The notes beneath the pieces were generated by a model, which saw only the letters and a program-made list of their open reading frames with translations, had not been told where the DNA came from and made no database searches. From NCBI GenBank assembly GCA_031403155.1, contig JANNSX010000176.1, forward strand, positions 1 through 10,253: a stretch of 10,253 nucleotides of DNA, written 5' to 3'. Both the position numbers and the translations under genes were made by a program. Positions 1 through 8,620 of the stretch are shown here, piece after piece. Position 1 is the first letter of the stretch. Every line of letters begins with the position of its first letter. Origin of the DNA: JANNSX01 sp031403155. Lineage in GTDB: Bacteria > Pseudomonadota > Alphaproteobacteria > Rhizobiales > Hyphomicrobiaceae.

Positions 1-45
1 GGCTCGCCACGTTTCGCGAAGCCCCGCACCAGCACCCCCACCTTG

Positions 46-91
46 GCGCGCCTAAGGACTTACCGGCTACGCCGCTAAGTCCAAGGCGCGC
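46..91. repeat. Long palindrome (hairpin)
   Basis: Outer arms GCGCGCC (46-52) and GGCGCGC (85-91), middle arms GGACTTA (56-62) and TAAGTCC (76-82), and inner arms CGGC (64-67) and GCCG (71-74) nest around a three-base loop. Small internal loops separate the stems. The left arm contains the 14-base module repeated at 247-260. Confidence 0.7.
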
Positions 92-93
92 GG

Positions 94-118
94 TCCTCCC
101 CCATAAAAAGGGGGAGGA
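94..118. repeat. C-run/G-run hairpin
   Basis: TCCTCCCCC (94-102) pairs perfectly with GGGGGAGGA (110-118) around a seven-base A-rich loop. Neither strand shows a convincing T-run after it, so I call it a palindromic repeat rather than a terminator. A similar C-run/G-run hairpin lies at 308-357. Confidence 0.65.
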
Positions 119-242
119 AAGGGTGCGGTGACTTCTCAGACCACATGAGATCGCCATCTGCGATAGCGCTGCCCTCAAGGGGGGAGGGCAGGGGTGGGGG
201 GTCGAATTCAAAGGACTCTGCGCCCGCGTCATTCCCCCCATC

Positions 243-307
243 CCAAGCGCCTAAGGACTTTGGCTTAGGGTCAGACCCTGCGGGTCTGCCCTCAAGCAGG
301 CGCTTGG
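243..307. repeat. 65-base composite palindrome
   Basis: The outer arms CCAAGCGCCT (243-252) and AGGCGCTTGG (298-307) are a perfect 10-base inverted repeat. Inside, CAGACCC (272-278) and GGGTCTG (282-288) form a second stem with a TGC loop, extended by GGG (268-270) against CCC (289-291). The left part repeats the module at 48-61. This resembles an intergenic repeat unit; no function can be read from it. Confidence 0.7.
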
Positions 308-357
308 CCTTCCCCCTCGTCGTGCCGGGGGCACGCCTCCGGCGCGATGGGGGAAGG
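308..357. repeat. Palindrome with nested hairpin
   Basis: Outer arms CCTTCCCCC (308-316) and GGGGGAAGG (349-357) enclose an inner stem CGTGCC (321-326) and GGCACG (330-335) with a GGG loop. It abuts the palindrome ending at 307 and lies 37 bases past the stop codon of the DUF1223 gene, so it could help end that minus-strand transcript. Confidence 0.6.
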
Positions 358-393
358 GAATGCAGAACAGGTCGATGGTTCTGTTGCTTGGTA

Positions 394-1137
394 TCAGAAG
401 CCGTCGAGCCGCGCCGCGGCAACGATGGGTCCGGCCGCACCGTTCTGCACGATCACCGCGCAGCTGTCGCTGCCTTCGGCCATGACCTGGCTCTTCGGCA
501 CCCGCAAAGTCCCCGCGGTCCCGTCCCATTTGCCGATCTCGGCGAGCTTGCGGACGACATTGTAGTAGGTGATCGTCCGGCCACGATTTTCGCCCCTGGT
601 GACGGGAACATCGATGCTGCGCGTGGTCATGGCGATCAGCACGCGGCCGTCCGAAATCGTTACCCCGGCGGGCGCGGGGCCAAGATCGACGACGATGTCG
701 TCGCCCTCCATGCGAAGTGTGACGCCGCTCCGCCAGGGGCCGAGCTGGTCACCGGTCGAGGCGACCGCCGCCTCGATGTCGGCGAGCCGGCTGCCGACCG
801 CATGGGCCATGCCGTTGACGACCACCTGAGGCGTGTAAACCTGCCCATCGCCGCGGCCGGCTGCGTAGGCGCGTTGGCGCTCGGTGAAGGTGTGGCTGGC
901 CAGCGTGTCGCGCCAGCCCAGATAGTCCCAGTAGTCCACCGGCATGCTGAGCGCGATGACATCCTGGCGCTTCGCCAACTCGCCCAGAAGCTCGTCCGCC
1001 GGCGGGCAGCTCGAGCAGCCCTGACTGGTAAACAGCTCGACGACCGCGGGGTGAGCGGCATCGCCTGCGAGGCCAGCTGTCGATCCCGATGCGATCAGCA
1101 CAAGCCCCGCGATCAGACCTGTGCATCGCCTCGTCAC
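394..1137 (-). CDS. DUF1223 family exported thioredoxin-fold protein
   Basis: Predicted 247-residue secreted protein of the DUF1223 family, whose members have a thioredoxin-like fold and no firmly established substrate. I chose the GTG at 1137: a strong GGGAGG ribosome binding site (1144-1149) sits six bases ahead of it, and the protein then opens with a normal signal peptide (MTRR, hydrophobic core near residues 8-18, likely cleavage near residue 24). An ATG at 1200 would add 21 residues and bury the signal. The mature part opens with VELFTSQGCSSCPPAD, in which C41 and C44 form a CXXC pair typical of the family, followed by PVDYWDYLGW (66-75) and YTPQ (101-104), probably the cis-proline loop. 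The gene runs the same way as acnA, 191 bases upstream, with a hairpin repeat between them. A periplasmic redox role is inferred; the family assignment is much firmer. Confidence 0.88.
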   Translation of the reverse strand: MTRRCTGLIAGLVLIASGSTAGLAGDAAHPAVVELFTSQGCSSCPPADELLGELAKRQDVIALSMPVDYWDYLGWRDTLASHTFTERQRAYAAGRGDGQVYTPQVVVNGMAHAVGSRLADIEAAVASTGDQLGPWRSGVTLRMEGDDIVVDLGPAPAGVTISDGRVLIAMTTRSIDVPVTRGENRGRTITYYNVVRKLAEIGKWDGTAGTLRVPKSQVMAEGSDSCAVIVQNGAAGPIVAAARLDGF

Positions 1138-1223
1138 GTTGAGCCTCCCAGCAACTTTCCGCCTTGCGTCGACGCACAATATGCGTGTCCGCCCCATCAA
1201 CTACCACTCACATTCGGGTGACG

Positions 1224-1325
1224 CCAAAGCGGTTTGCGCTCCTCGCGAAGCGGAAACCGCCTTGGATCATTGGTTTGTCGCATTTTCTTCGACGAACCGG
1301 AAAGCCACTTCGCCGAAAAATGCTC
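1224..1325 (-). repeat. Two-hairpin intergenic repeat, copy 1
   Basis: Reading the minus strand, it begins GAGCATTTTTC only three bases after the acnA stop codon. Hairpin 1 has arms at 1317-1323 and 1280-1286 (GCATTTT/AAAATGC). The loop carries AAGTGG and CCGGTT...GTCGAA, shared with the copies at 6929 and 10112. After a linker CAAACCAATGATC, hairpin 2 pairs 1254-1265 with 1224-1235 (core GCGGTTT/AAACCGC) and continues with 1249-1252 against 1237-1240. One pair in the outer stem (1228 with 1261) is G-U on the minus-strand RNA but an A-C mismatch on the other strand. It lies between acnA and the DUF1223 gene in their sense and may attenuate or end acnA transcripts. It is the most diverged of the three copies. 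Confidence 0.7.
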
Positions 1326-1328
1326 CTG

Positions 1329-4022
<2,694 letters not shown>

Positions 4023-4147
4023 TGGAGGGCTCCTCGTTCGGTGGTGGAGCGCTTGGCTCTCGCGGGCGATGCCCGGCGGGGGCCGCGGCGTCCGGCATGC
4101 CGCCGTGTGCCAGCGGACTTGCCTATGGCGCTCCTGATGCGGCGCCC

Positions 4148-4177
4148 GTTATATAGGACCGAGTCACGCCCTGATAG
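4148..4177 (-). promoter_or_regulatory. Weak candidate acnA promoter
   Basis: On the minus strand TATAAC (4148-4153) resembles a -10 box, about 125 bases upstream of the acnA start codon. With an 18-base spacer the opposed -35 position reads CTATCA (4172-4177), matching only three of six consensus bases. It is the best A/T-rich candidate in the leader, nothing more. Confidence 0.25.
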
Positions 4178-4275
4178 TGGCCTAGCACGAGGCACGAAAT
4201 TCGCGTAGCCGGCCCGCTTTCAGCACCGAGCACGCTAGTTTGTTAACGATTTGGCGTCAGTCTGTGTTGACTTAA

Positions 4276-4770
4276 ATGGCAACATTGCTAGAGTTGGTCG
4301 AGCGCGGCGATCTCATCAAGGTCGATCCTGCCTTGAGTGGTCGCCAGCAGGAGTTCCGCGGCATCTACGCCTCACCAAGGCTTGTGAAATGGCTGAGCGA
4401 AGTGCTGCCAAGCCTGGAGTCCACTTGGAAAATCGAGCTCAGTCCGATCGAGCAGCTCGATGCATTGCTGTCCGACTACGGCAGTGGCGAGCCATTGGCA
4501 TACGGCCGAACCTTCAAACACATCAATCACGTCTCCGGCGGGATCTGGGAATTCAAAACAGCCGATCTACGGCTGTTTGGCTGGTTCCTCCTCAAGGACT
4601 GTTTCATCGGCCACGCCGCCGACCAAACCGACCACATCAAGCTCCATAAGCTGTATCACGGATACGCCGGAGAGGTTGCAAGATTTCGCGACAAGCTCGA
4701 CCTAGACGAACCCAAGTTTGTGCCTGGAGAAGATCCGAATGACGTCGTTTCAGCTTACACTGAGCCCTAG
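4276..4770 (+). CDS. Putative RelE/HigB-like toxin of a type II TA pair
   Basis: A 164-residue soluble protein, first gene of a three-gene cassette. Residues 89-145 (GIWEFK, then LRLFGWF, then KLHKLYHGYAGEVARFRDKL) follow the order seen in HigB/RelE-type toxins: a W-E-[LF]-[KR] strand, a basic strand giving R-x-[LF], and a final segment rich in Lys, His and Arg. Known toxins of that group are usually near 90-110 residues, so the first 60 or so residues are an extension I cannot assign. A helix-turn-helix gene overlaps its 3' end, as expected for toxin-first (higBA-like) pairs. The ATG at 4276 is the first start after an in-frame TAA at 4273-4275; there is no ribosome binding site ahead of it, so a leaderless message is possible. 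The family call rests on motif order and context; it could instead be an unrelated partner of the regulator. Confidence 0.6.
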   Translation: MATLLELVERGDLIKVDPALSGRQQEFRGIYASPRLVKWLSEVLPSLESTWKIELSPIEQLDALLSDYGSGEPLAYGRTFKHINHVSGGIWEFKTADLRLFGWFLLKDCFIGHAADQTDHIKLHKLYHGYAGEVARFRDKLDLDEPKFVPGEDPNDVVSAYTEP

Positions 4771-5137
4771 CCGGCGAGTCGCCGCTCGATTTGTGACAGC
4801 GGTGCGACGCGCTCTACTCAAGGCTCTTTCAGAAGAGTCGCAGGAGCGTGGGCTGACGCAATCCGAGATTGCCCGAGTGATTGGCGTTCACCGCTCCGTC
4901 ATCAATAGAGAATTGCGTGGTCAAAAGGACATCACACTCAGCCGGGTTGCAGAGCTTGCCTACGCGATGGGCCGTGCTCCAACCTTTGCGCTTCCGGCGT
5001 TGGACGATGAGTTCGCGAAATCGAACATGCGCAGGGAAAAGAGCGAAGACGATGTTGCAACTGGCTCGATCATGTACAGCAGGAGCATCGCACTATCTCC
5101 GAGTAGGCCTCTTGTTCGGACTCAAGTTGCATCATGA
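4739..5137 (+). CDS. XRE-type helix-turn-helix protein, probable antitoxin
   Basis: A 132-residue DNA-binding protein. Residues 15-35 form an Arg/Ala-rich helix (AARFVTAVRRALLKALSEE), and 39-60 carry an XRE/Cro helix-turn-helix (LTQSEIARVIGVHRSVINRELRG), followed by DITLSRVAELAYAMG, typical of single-domain antitoxin regulators. In such pairs this protein neutralises the toxin and represses the operon. I chose the ATG at 4739 because GGAGA (4726-4730) stands eight bases upstream; a TTG at 4718 would add seven residues without such a site. The first 32 bases overlap the upstream gene and its stop shares ATGA with the next gene, so all three reading frames are probably translationally coupled. 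The C-terminal tail after residue 90 is polar and low in conservation signals. HTH assignment is firm; the antitoxin role is inferred from position. Confidence 0.78.
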   Translation: MTSFQLTLSPSRRVAARFVTAVRRALLKALSEESQERGLTQSEIARVIGVHRSVINRELRGQKDITLSRVAELAYAMGRAPTFALPALDDEFAKSNMRREKSEDDVATGSIMYSRSIALSPSRPLVRTQVAS

Positions 5138-5577
5138 GTCGAGTATACCCGCTGGCCTTCTTCTGTGAGGACATTCGCGAGGAGCTGCAGGGCACGCATA
5201 GTCTTGTCGGGCTCTTACCTGACAACATCGCGGTGCCTTGCTTCCCAAGTGGCATCTCGAATCTCGCGCTCTATCTCCGAGTCAATTTCTCACCAACGGA
5301 CCAGGAACCCGATAGTGTCGACGTGTTCCTGGACCGCGGTACTGAAGGTCGCCTTTTGATATCCTCTCTCGATCCCGCCCTTTTCAAAAAAGCAAGGCAA
5401 GAGGCTCTTGAGAAAGAAAGCCCGCTCGCAGGTGTAATCTCGAAGATTCGTTTTGGGTCACTTGAATTTGGCGAGCCAGGCCGATTGACGATTGTTGTCA
5501 AAACTTCATCTGAGGAAATCTCCTGCGCCACCTTGCGAATACATGGACAAGATTCGCCGGGCGAGGGGAGTAGCTGA
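5134..5577 (+). CDS. DUF6941-like hypothetical protein
   Basis: A 147-residue soluble protein of unknown function. The N-terminus, AFFCEDIREELQGTHSLVGLLPD (as residues 8-30, with key residues C11, D13, G20, L24 and G26), then VPCFP (34-38) and ALYLRV (45-50), matches my memory of the DUF6941 family, small beta-rich proteins opening with a C-[ED]-D-I-R-x-E pattern. I cannot verify this without a profile search. It has no signal peptide, membrane segment or nuclease motif. Its ATG overlaps the stop of the helix-turn-helix gene by four bases (ATGA, 5134-5137), the strongest sign that it belongs to the same transcript. It ends 55 bases before ccmA. It may be a third component of the toxin-antitoxin cassette or a passenger; the sequence does not decide. 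Confidence 0.65.
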   Translation: MSRVYPLAFFCEDIREELQGTHSLVGLLPDNIAVPCFPSGISNLALYLRVNFSPTDQEPDSVDVFLDRGTEGRLLISSLDPALFKKARQEALEKESPLAGVISKIRFGSLEFGEPGRLTIVVKTSSEEISCATLRIHGQDSPGEGSS

Positions 5578-5632
5578 CATTCGTTTTCCAAGTTTCGTAC
5601 GCCTCGTCCGAGGCACAGAGACGCCCTCCCCC

Positions 5633-6238
5633 ATGAAACTGGTCGCCGATCAGGTCTCTGCCACGCGGTCCGGGCGAACGGTGCTGGCCGGCATTTCCTT
5701 CGCACTCGAGAGCGGCGACGGGCTTCTGCTCACGGGGCCTAACGGGGCCGGAAAGACAACATTGCTCCGCGTGCTCGCCGGCTTCCTCAAGCCGTCGTCG
5801 GGCGTGGTTAGGATCGAAGGTGGTCCGGCCGAAGCGGAATTGGGCGAGCAGTGCCACTTCATCGGCCACCTGCCGCAGACCAAGGCGGGGCTGACGGTTC
5901 ACGAGAATCTCGCCTTCGACGCGGCCTTCCTCGGAGAGGTCGACGGGGTCGACGCGGCTCTCGGCCGGCTGGGGCTCTCCGAGCTGGCCGATATCCGCGC
6001 CGGCTACCTCTCGGCCGGCCAGCGGCGGCGGCTGGCGCTCGCGCGGCTATTGGTGGCGCGGCGGCCGGTCTGGCTGCTCGACGAGCCGAGCGTCTCCCTC
6101 GACAAGGCCTCGACGGAAACGCTCGCCAGACTTATCGCCGAGCACCGCGCCTCGGGTGGCATCGCCATCGCGGCGACGCATATCCCGCTGGGGCTCGAGG
6201 GGGCCAAGGAACTAAAACTCGGGCGGGTGCCGGCATGA
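5633..6238 (+). CDS. ccmA: Haem exporter ATP-binding protein CcmA
   Basis: ATPase subunit of the CcmABCD complex that releases haem-loaded CcmE for cytochrome c maturation. At 201 residues it has the usual short CcmA length. Walker A is GPNGAGKT (35-42), the Q-loop region HLPQTK (79-84), the ABC signature LSAGQ (126-130), Walker B VWLLDEP (146-152) and the H-loop histidine H183 (ATHIP). An open frame extends upstream to 5492, but those 47 residues do not look like CcmA and overlap the preceding gene, so I use the ATG at 5633. It has no clear ribosome binding site. Only 55 bases separate it from the low-GC cassette; this gap holds a small palindrome (GCCTCG/CGAGGC, 5601-5614) and no convincing promoter, so read-through from the cassette is possible. 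It overlaps ccmB by four bases. Confidence 0.96.
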   Translation: MKLVADQVSATRSGRTVLAGISFALESGDGLLLTGPNGAGKTTLLRVLAGFLKPSSGVVRIEGGPAEAELGEQCHFIGHLPQTKAGLTVHENLAFDAAFLGEVDGVDAALGRLGLSELADIRAGYLSAGQRRRLALARLLVARRPVWLLDEPSVSLDKASTETLARLIAEHRASGGIAIAATHIPLGLEGAKELKLGRVPA

Positions 6239-6903
6239 GAGCCTTTCTCGCCCTCATCGGCCGGGACATCCGGGTCGCACTAGGCGACGGCGGCGCTATC
6301 GGCATCGCGCTCGGCTTTTATCTCGTCGTCGTCGCCATTGTACCGATCGGCCTCGGGCCGGACCTGAACCTGCTGTCCCGGATCGCCCCCGGCCTGCTCT
6401 GGGTGGCGCTGCTGCTCTCTGCGCTGTTGTCCGTCGACCGGATTTTCCACAACGACCACGAGGATGGCACTCTGGAGGTCATCGCGCTCGGACCTCTACC
6501 GCTCGAATTGGTGGTCACGGCCAAGGCAATAGCCCATTGGCTGACGACCGCGCTGCCGCTGGTTCTGCTCGCGCCCGTTCTGGGCCTGCTGCTCAACCTC
6601 GAGGCCAAGGCCTATCCGGCGGTGGCGCTCACAATGCTGATCGGCTCACCTGCGTTAAGCTTCCTCGGCGCGCTGGGGGCGGCACTGACGCTCGGCCTGC
6701 GCCGGGGCGGACTGCTGGTCGCCCTCCTGATTTTGCCGCTTTACGTGCCCATTCTCATTTTCGGGGTTTCCAGTATCGATCGCATGACCTCGGCGCTCGA
6801 GCCGTCGGCCCAGCCGCTCTTGATCCTGACGGCACTCACCTTAGCTACAGTCGTGCTGACGCCGTTGGCGGCGGCCCAGGCGCTCCGGGCCAATCTCGGT
6901 TGA
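6235..6903 (+). CDS. ccmB: Haem exporter membrane protein CcmB
   Basis: Inner-membrane permease subunit partnering with CcmA. The 222 residues fit the family, with about six hydrophobic segments (near 22-40, 52-66, 103-120, 128-154, 158-178 and 194-215). The cytoplasmic motif LSVDRIFHNDHEDGTLE (65-81) is the characteristic CcmB coupling region, and LPLYVPILIFG (167-177) is another conserved stretch. The start ATG overlaps the ccmA stop as ATGA, so translation is coupled. After its stop a 139-base gap with a two-hairpin repeat separates it from ccmC, whereas the other junctions of the operon are tight. Confidence 0.96.
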   Translation: MRAFLALIGRDIRVALGDGGAIGIALGFYLVVVAIVPIGLGPDLNLLSRIAPGLLWVALLLSALLSVDRIFHNDHEDGTLEVIALGPLPLELVVTAKAIAHWLTTALPLVLLAPVLGLLLNLEAKAYPAVALTMLIGSPALSFLGALGAALTLGLRRGGLLVALLILPLYVPILIFGVSSIDRMTSALEPSAQPLLILTALTLATVVLTPLAAAQALRANLG

Positions 6904-6928
6904 TTGCCCGAACTGGGCGCAAGGGCTG

Positions 6929-7033
6929 GAGCACTTGTCCTTCCAAGTGGGCACCGGTTGGTCGAAAGAAAGTGCTCAAAGCCAAGGACCTAGACCGGAT
7001 TTCCGATTCGCAAGGATAGGAAAACGGTCTAGG
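6929..7033 (+). repeat. Two-hairpin intergenic repeat, copy 2
   Basis: Begins GAGCACTTGTCC; hairpin 1 arms are GAGCACTT (6929-6936) and AAGTGCTC (6970-6977), with AAGTGG and ACCGGTTGGTCGAA in the loop. The linker CAAAGCCAAGGA leads to hairpin 2, arms CCTAGACCG (6989-6997) and CGGTCTAGG (7025-7033), with an inner stem TTTCC/GGAAA (7000-7004, 7019-7023). Over the first 63 bases it matches copy 3 at 56 positions without a gap, by my hand alignment. It is transcribed in sense within the ccm operon. The last arm overlaps the start of the ccmC ribosome binding site AGGAAGG (7031-7037). Confidence 0.8.
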
Positions 7034-7042
7034 AAGGTCGCC

Positions 7043-7780
7043 ATGTACAGCCTCGCCAATCCTCAGCGCTTCATGAACCTTTCGGGGCGCGCGCTGCCGT
7101 GGCTGGCGGTTGCTGCTGCCGGTGTCATTGCCGTTGGCCTCTATATGGCCTTCGCCTCGCCGCCCGACTTCCGCCAGGGCGAGACGGTCAGGATCATGTA
7201 CATCCACGTGCCGTCGGCCTGGCTCGCGATGATGGGCTACATGCTGATCGCGATTTCCGCGCTGGGTGTTCTCATCTGGCGGCATCCGCTCGCCGATGTG
7301 GCGGCCAAGGCCGCGGCACCGATCGGGGCGGCCTTCACTTTCCTGGCGCTGTTGACCGGCTCCTTATGGGGCAAGCCCATGTGGGGCACCTATTGGCAGT
7401 GGGATGCCCGGCTCACCTCCATGCTGGTGCTGCTGTTTCTCTATTTCGGACTGATGGCGCTGCGTGGCGCCATCGACGATGCCTCGCGCGCAAGCCGGGT
7501 GACGGCCATCCTTGCCTTGGCGGGGGCCGTCAACATTCCGATCATCAAGTTTTCCGTCGACTGGTGGGAGACCTTGCATCAACCGGCGAGCGTCTTCCGT
7601 GTCGACGGACCGACCATCCATCCAGACCTGCTCTGGCCGCTCGGTGTCATGGCGGTGGGGTTCACACTGCTGTTTTTCACGCTGCATCTGGCCGCCATGC
7701 GCAATGAGATTTTGCGACGCAAAGTCATCGGCCTGCAGCTCCGCCGCGTCGATCGCGCGGCGGCTGCCGTAGCGATGTGA
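7043..7780 (+). CDS. ccmC: Haem-handling membrane protein CcmC
   Basis: Inner-membrane protein that delivers haem to the chaperone CcmE. The 245 residues include six membrane segments and the WWD haem-binding motif WGTYWQWDARLTS (114-126). H55 (YIHVP) and H179 (ETLHQ) are spaced exactly as the haem-ligand histidines H60 and H184 described for the E. coli protein. The ATG at 7043 has AGGAAGG (7031-7037) five bases ahead; the frame is open back to 6935, but that part lies inside the repeat and is not CcmC-like. Because the last hairpin arm of the repeat overlaps this binding site, ccmC initiation may be sensitive to RNA folding. Confidence 0.97.
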   Translation: MYSLANPQRFMNLSGRALPWLAVAAAGVIAVGLYMAFASPPDFRQGETVRIMYIHVPSAWLAMMGYMLIAISALGVLIWRHPLADVAAKAAAPIGAAFTFLALLTGSLWGKPMWGTYWQWDARLTSMLVLLFLYFGLMALRGAIDDASRASRVTAILALAGAVNIPIIKFSVDWWETLHQPASVFRVDGPTIHPDLLWPLGVMAVGFTLLFFTLHLAAMRNEILRRKVIGLQLRRVDRAAAAVAM

Positions 7781-7787
7781 GGCGAGG

Positions 7788-7961
7788 ATGGTAGATCTTG
7801 GTCCCCACGCCGCCTTCATCTGGAGCGCCTATGCGGCGGTTGCGCTCGTTCTTGCGGTTTTGATCGCGTGGGTCATCGCCGATGGGCGGCGCCAGCGGGC
7901 GCTGCTCGAGCGGCTCGACGCGGAGGGTGTCCGTCGCTCAGGCGGGGAGGCTGCCTCATGA
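7788..7961 (+). CDS. ccmD: Haem exporter small subunit CcmD
   Basis: A 57-residue protein beginning MVDLGPHAAFIWSAY, then a single membrane helix (about 12-31) and a basic cytoplasmic tail (ADGRRQRALLERL). This is the standard CcmD shape: one helix, aromatic residues near the entry, positively charged C-terminus. CcmD is needed with CcmABC to release holo-CcmE. It starts seven bases after ccmC, with GAGG (7779-7782) as ribosome binding site overlapping the ccmC stop, and its own stop overlaps the ccmG start as ATGA. Sequence conservation in this family is low, so position between ccmC and ccmG is important evidence. Confidence 0.93.
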   Translation: MVDLGPHAAFIWSAYAAVALVLAVLIAWVIADGRRQRALLERLDAEGVRRSGGEAAS

Positions 7962-8551
7962 GCGAGGTATCACCTCCGCCTAATGCTGCCGGCCGCCGGC
8001 TGCGGTTTGTCGCGCCGCTCGGCCTGTTCGCGGTGGTCGCGGCGGTCTTTGCTCTGGCGCTGACCTCGGGCGACCCCTCGAAGTTGCCCTCGGCATTGAT
8101 CGGAAAGCCGGTTCCCGCTTTCGATTTGCCGCCCATCGAGGGGCTTCAGGGCGAGAGCGCCGCGGTGCCGGGCCTCTCCTCCAAGGACCTCGGCTCGGGC
8201 GAGGTCACCGTGCTCAACGTCTTCGCCTCCTGGTGCGGCCCGTGCCACGAGGAGCATCCGGTGCTGATGGAACTTGTGCGTTCGGGTGGGGTGAAGCTCG
8301 TCGGCCTCAATTACAAGGATGGCGCCGCCGACGCGCGACGGTTCCTCGGCAAGCTTGGCAACCCCTATGGCCGGATCGGCAGCGACGGCAATGGCCGGGT
8401 CGCGCTCGACTTCGGCGTCTATGGCGTGCCGGAGACGTTCGTCATCGACGGCAAGGGCCGCGTTGCATTCAAGCACGTCGGACCCCTGACGGCGGAGACC
8501 GTCAGGGACCGCCTGCTGCCGGCGATCGCGTTGGCGCGCAAGGCAGGGTGA
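7958..8551 (+). CDS. ccmG: Thiol:disulfide reductase CcmG (DsbE-type)
   Basis: Membrane-anchored periplasmic thioredoxin that keeps apocytochrome c haem-binding cysteines, or CcmH, reduced for haem ligation. The 197 residues have an N-terminal anchor (about 19-37) and a periplasmic thioredoxin domain. The active site is WCGPC (92-96) within NVFASWCGPCHEEHP, and GVYGVPETF (153-161) carries the cis-proline P158 next to E159, as in DsbE proteins. GLNYKDGAADARRFL (117-130) is also typical. The ATG at 7958 lies seven bases after GGGGAGG (7944-7950), inside ccmD. It is the last gene of the cluster; a strong hairpin follows before the convergent marR gene. Genes ccmE, F, H and I are not in the window. 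Confidence 0.96.
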   Translation: MSEVSPPPNAAGRRLRFVAPLGLFAVVAAVFALALTSGDPSKLPSALIGKPVPAFDLPPIEGLQGESAAVPGLSSKDLGSGEVTVLNVFASWCGPCHEEHPVLMELVRSGGVKLVGLNYKDGAADARRFLGKLGNPYGRIGSDGNGRVALDFGVYGVPETFVIDGKGRVAFKHVGPLTAETVRDRLLPAIALARKAG

Positions 8552-8565
8552 ACGCCCAATCGCTC

Positions 8566-8604
8566 AGGGTGTTTCCGTTTTTCGTTGAATCACTTCAACA
8601 CCCT
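8566..8604. repeat. Small nested inverted repeat after ccmG
   Basis: AGGGTGTT (8566-8573) pairs with AACACCCT (8597-8604); within it GTTGAA (8584-8589) and TTCAAC (8594-8599) can form a competing hairpin with loop TCAC. No T-run follows. It may assist 3'-end formation of the ccm message. Confidence 0.4.
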
Positions 8605-8620
8605 AATTCCTTGGCTTGTC

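Larger units (their letters stand above)
1..393. other. Gene-free intergenic stretch packed with palindromes
   Basis: I see no credible gene here. The stretch is a chain of potential hairpins: 46-91, 94-118, 170-190, 243-307 and 308-357, plus a small one at 150-164 (ATCGC/GCGAT). A 14-base direct repeat, GCGCCTAAGGACTT, occurs at 48-61 and again at 247-260, so two of the palindromes share a module. It lies just downstream of the minus-strand gene ending at 394, so some hairpins may end its transcript, but none has a clear T-run in that direction. A dispersed intergenic repeat mosaic is the likeliest explanation. The left edge is cut by the window. Confidence 0.7.

Noticed and set aside
1..50. 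Possible minus-strand coding start reading KVGVLVRGFAKRGE
   Set aside because: Too short, cut by the window edge and lying next to palindromic repeats; no start or ribosome binding site supports it.
1..393. CRISPR array
   Set aside because: The repeats are palindromes of different sequence and irregular spacing, not regular direct repeats with unique spacers.
145..1221. Plus-strand open frame of 358 codons
   Set aside because: Covers the palindrome mosaic and the antisense of the DUF1223 gene, which itself has a signal peptide, motifs and a good ribosome binding site.
4239..4275. Promoter or operator at GTTAAC (4241-4246) and TTGACT near the cassette start
   Set aside because: No spacing gives a believable -35/-10 pair upstream of the ATG, and the palindrome is only six bases.
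5492..5632. Upstream extension of CcmA by 47 residues
   Set aside because: The extension lacks CcmA character and overlaps the preceding gene in another frame; the ATG at 5633 gives the normal family length.
6935..7042. Upstream extension of CcmC by 36 residues
   Set aside because: It is encoded by the hairpin repeat; the ATG at 7043 has a strong ribosome binding site.
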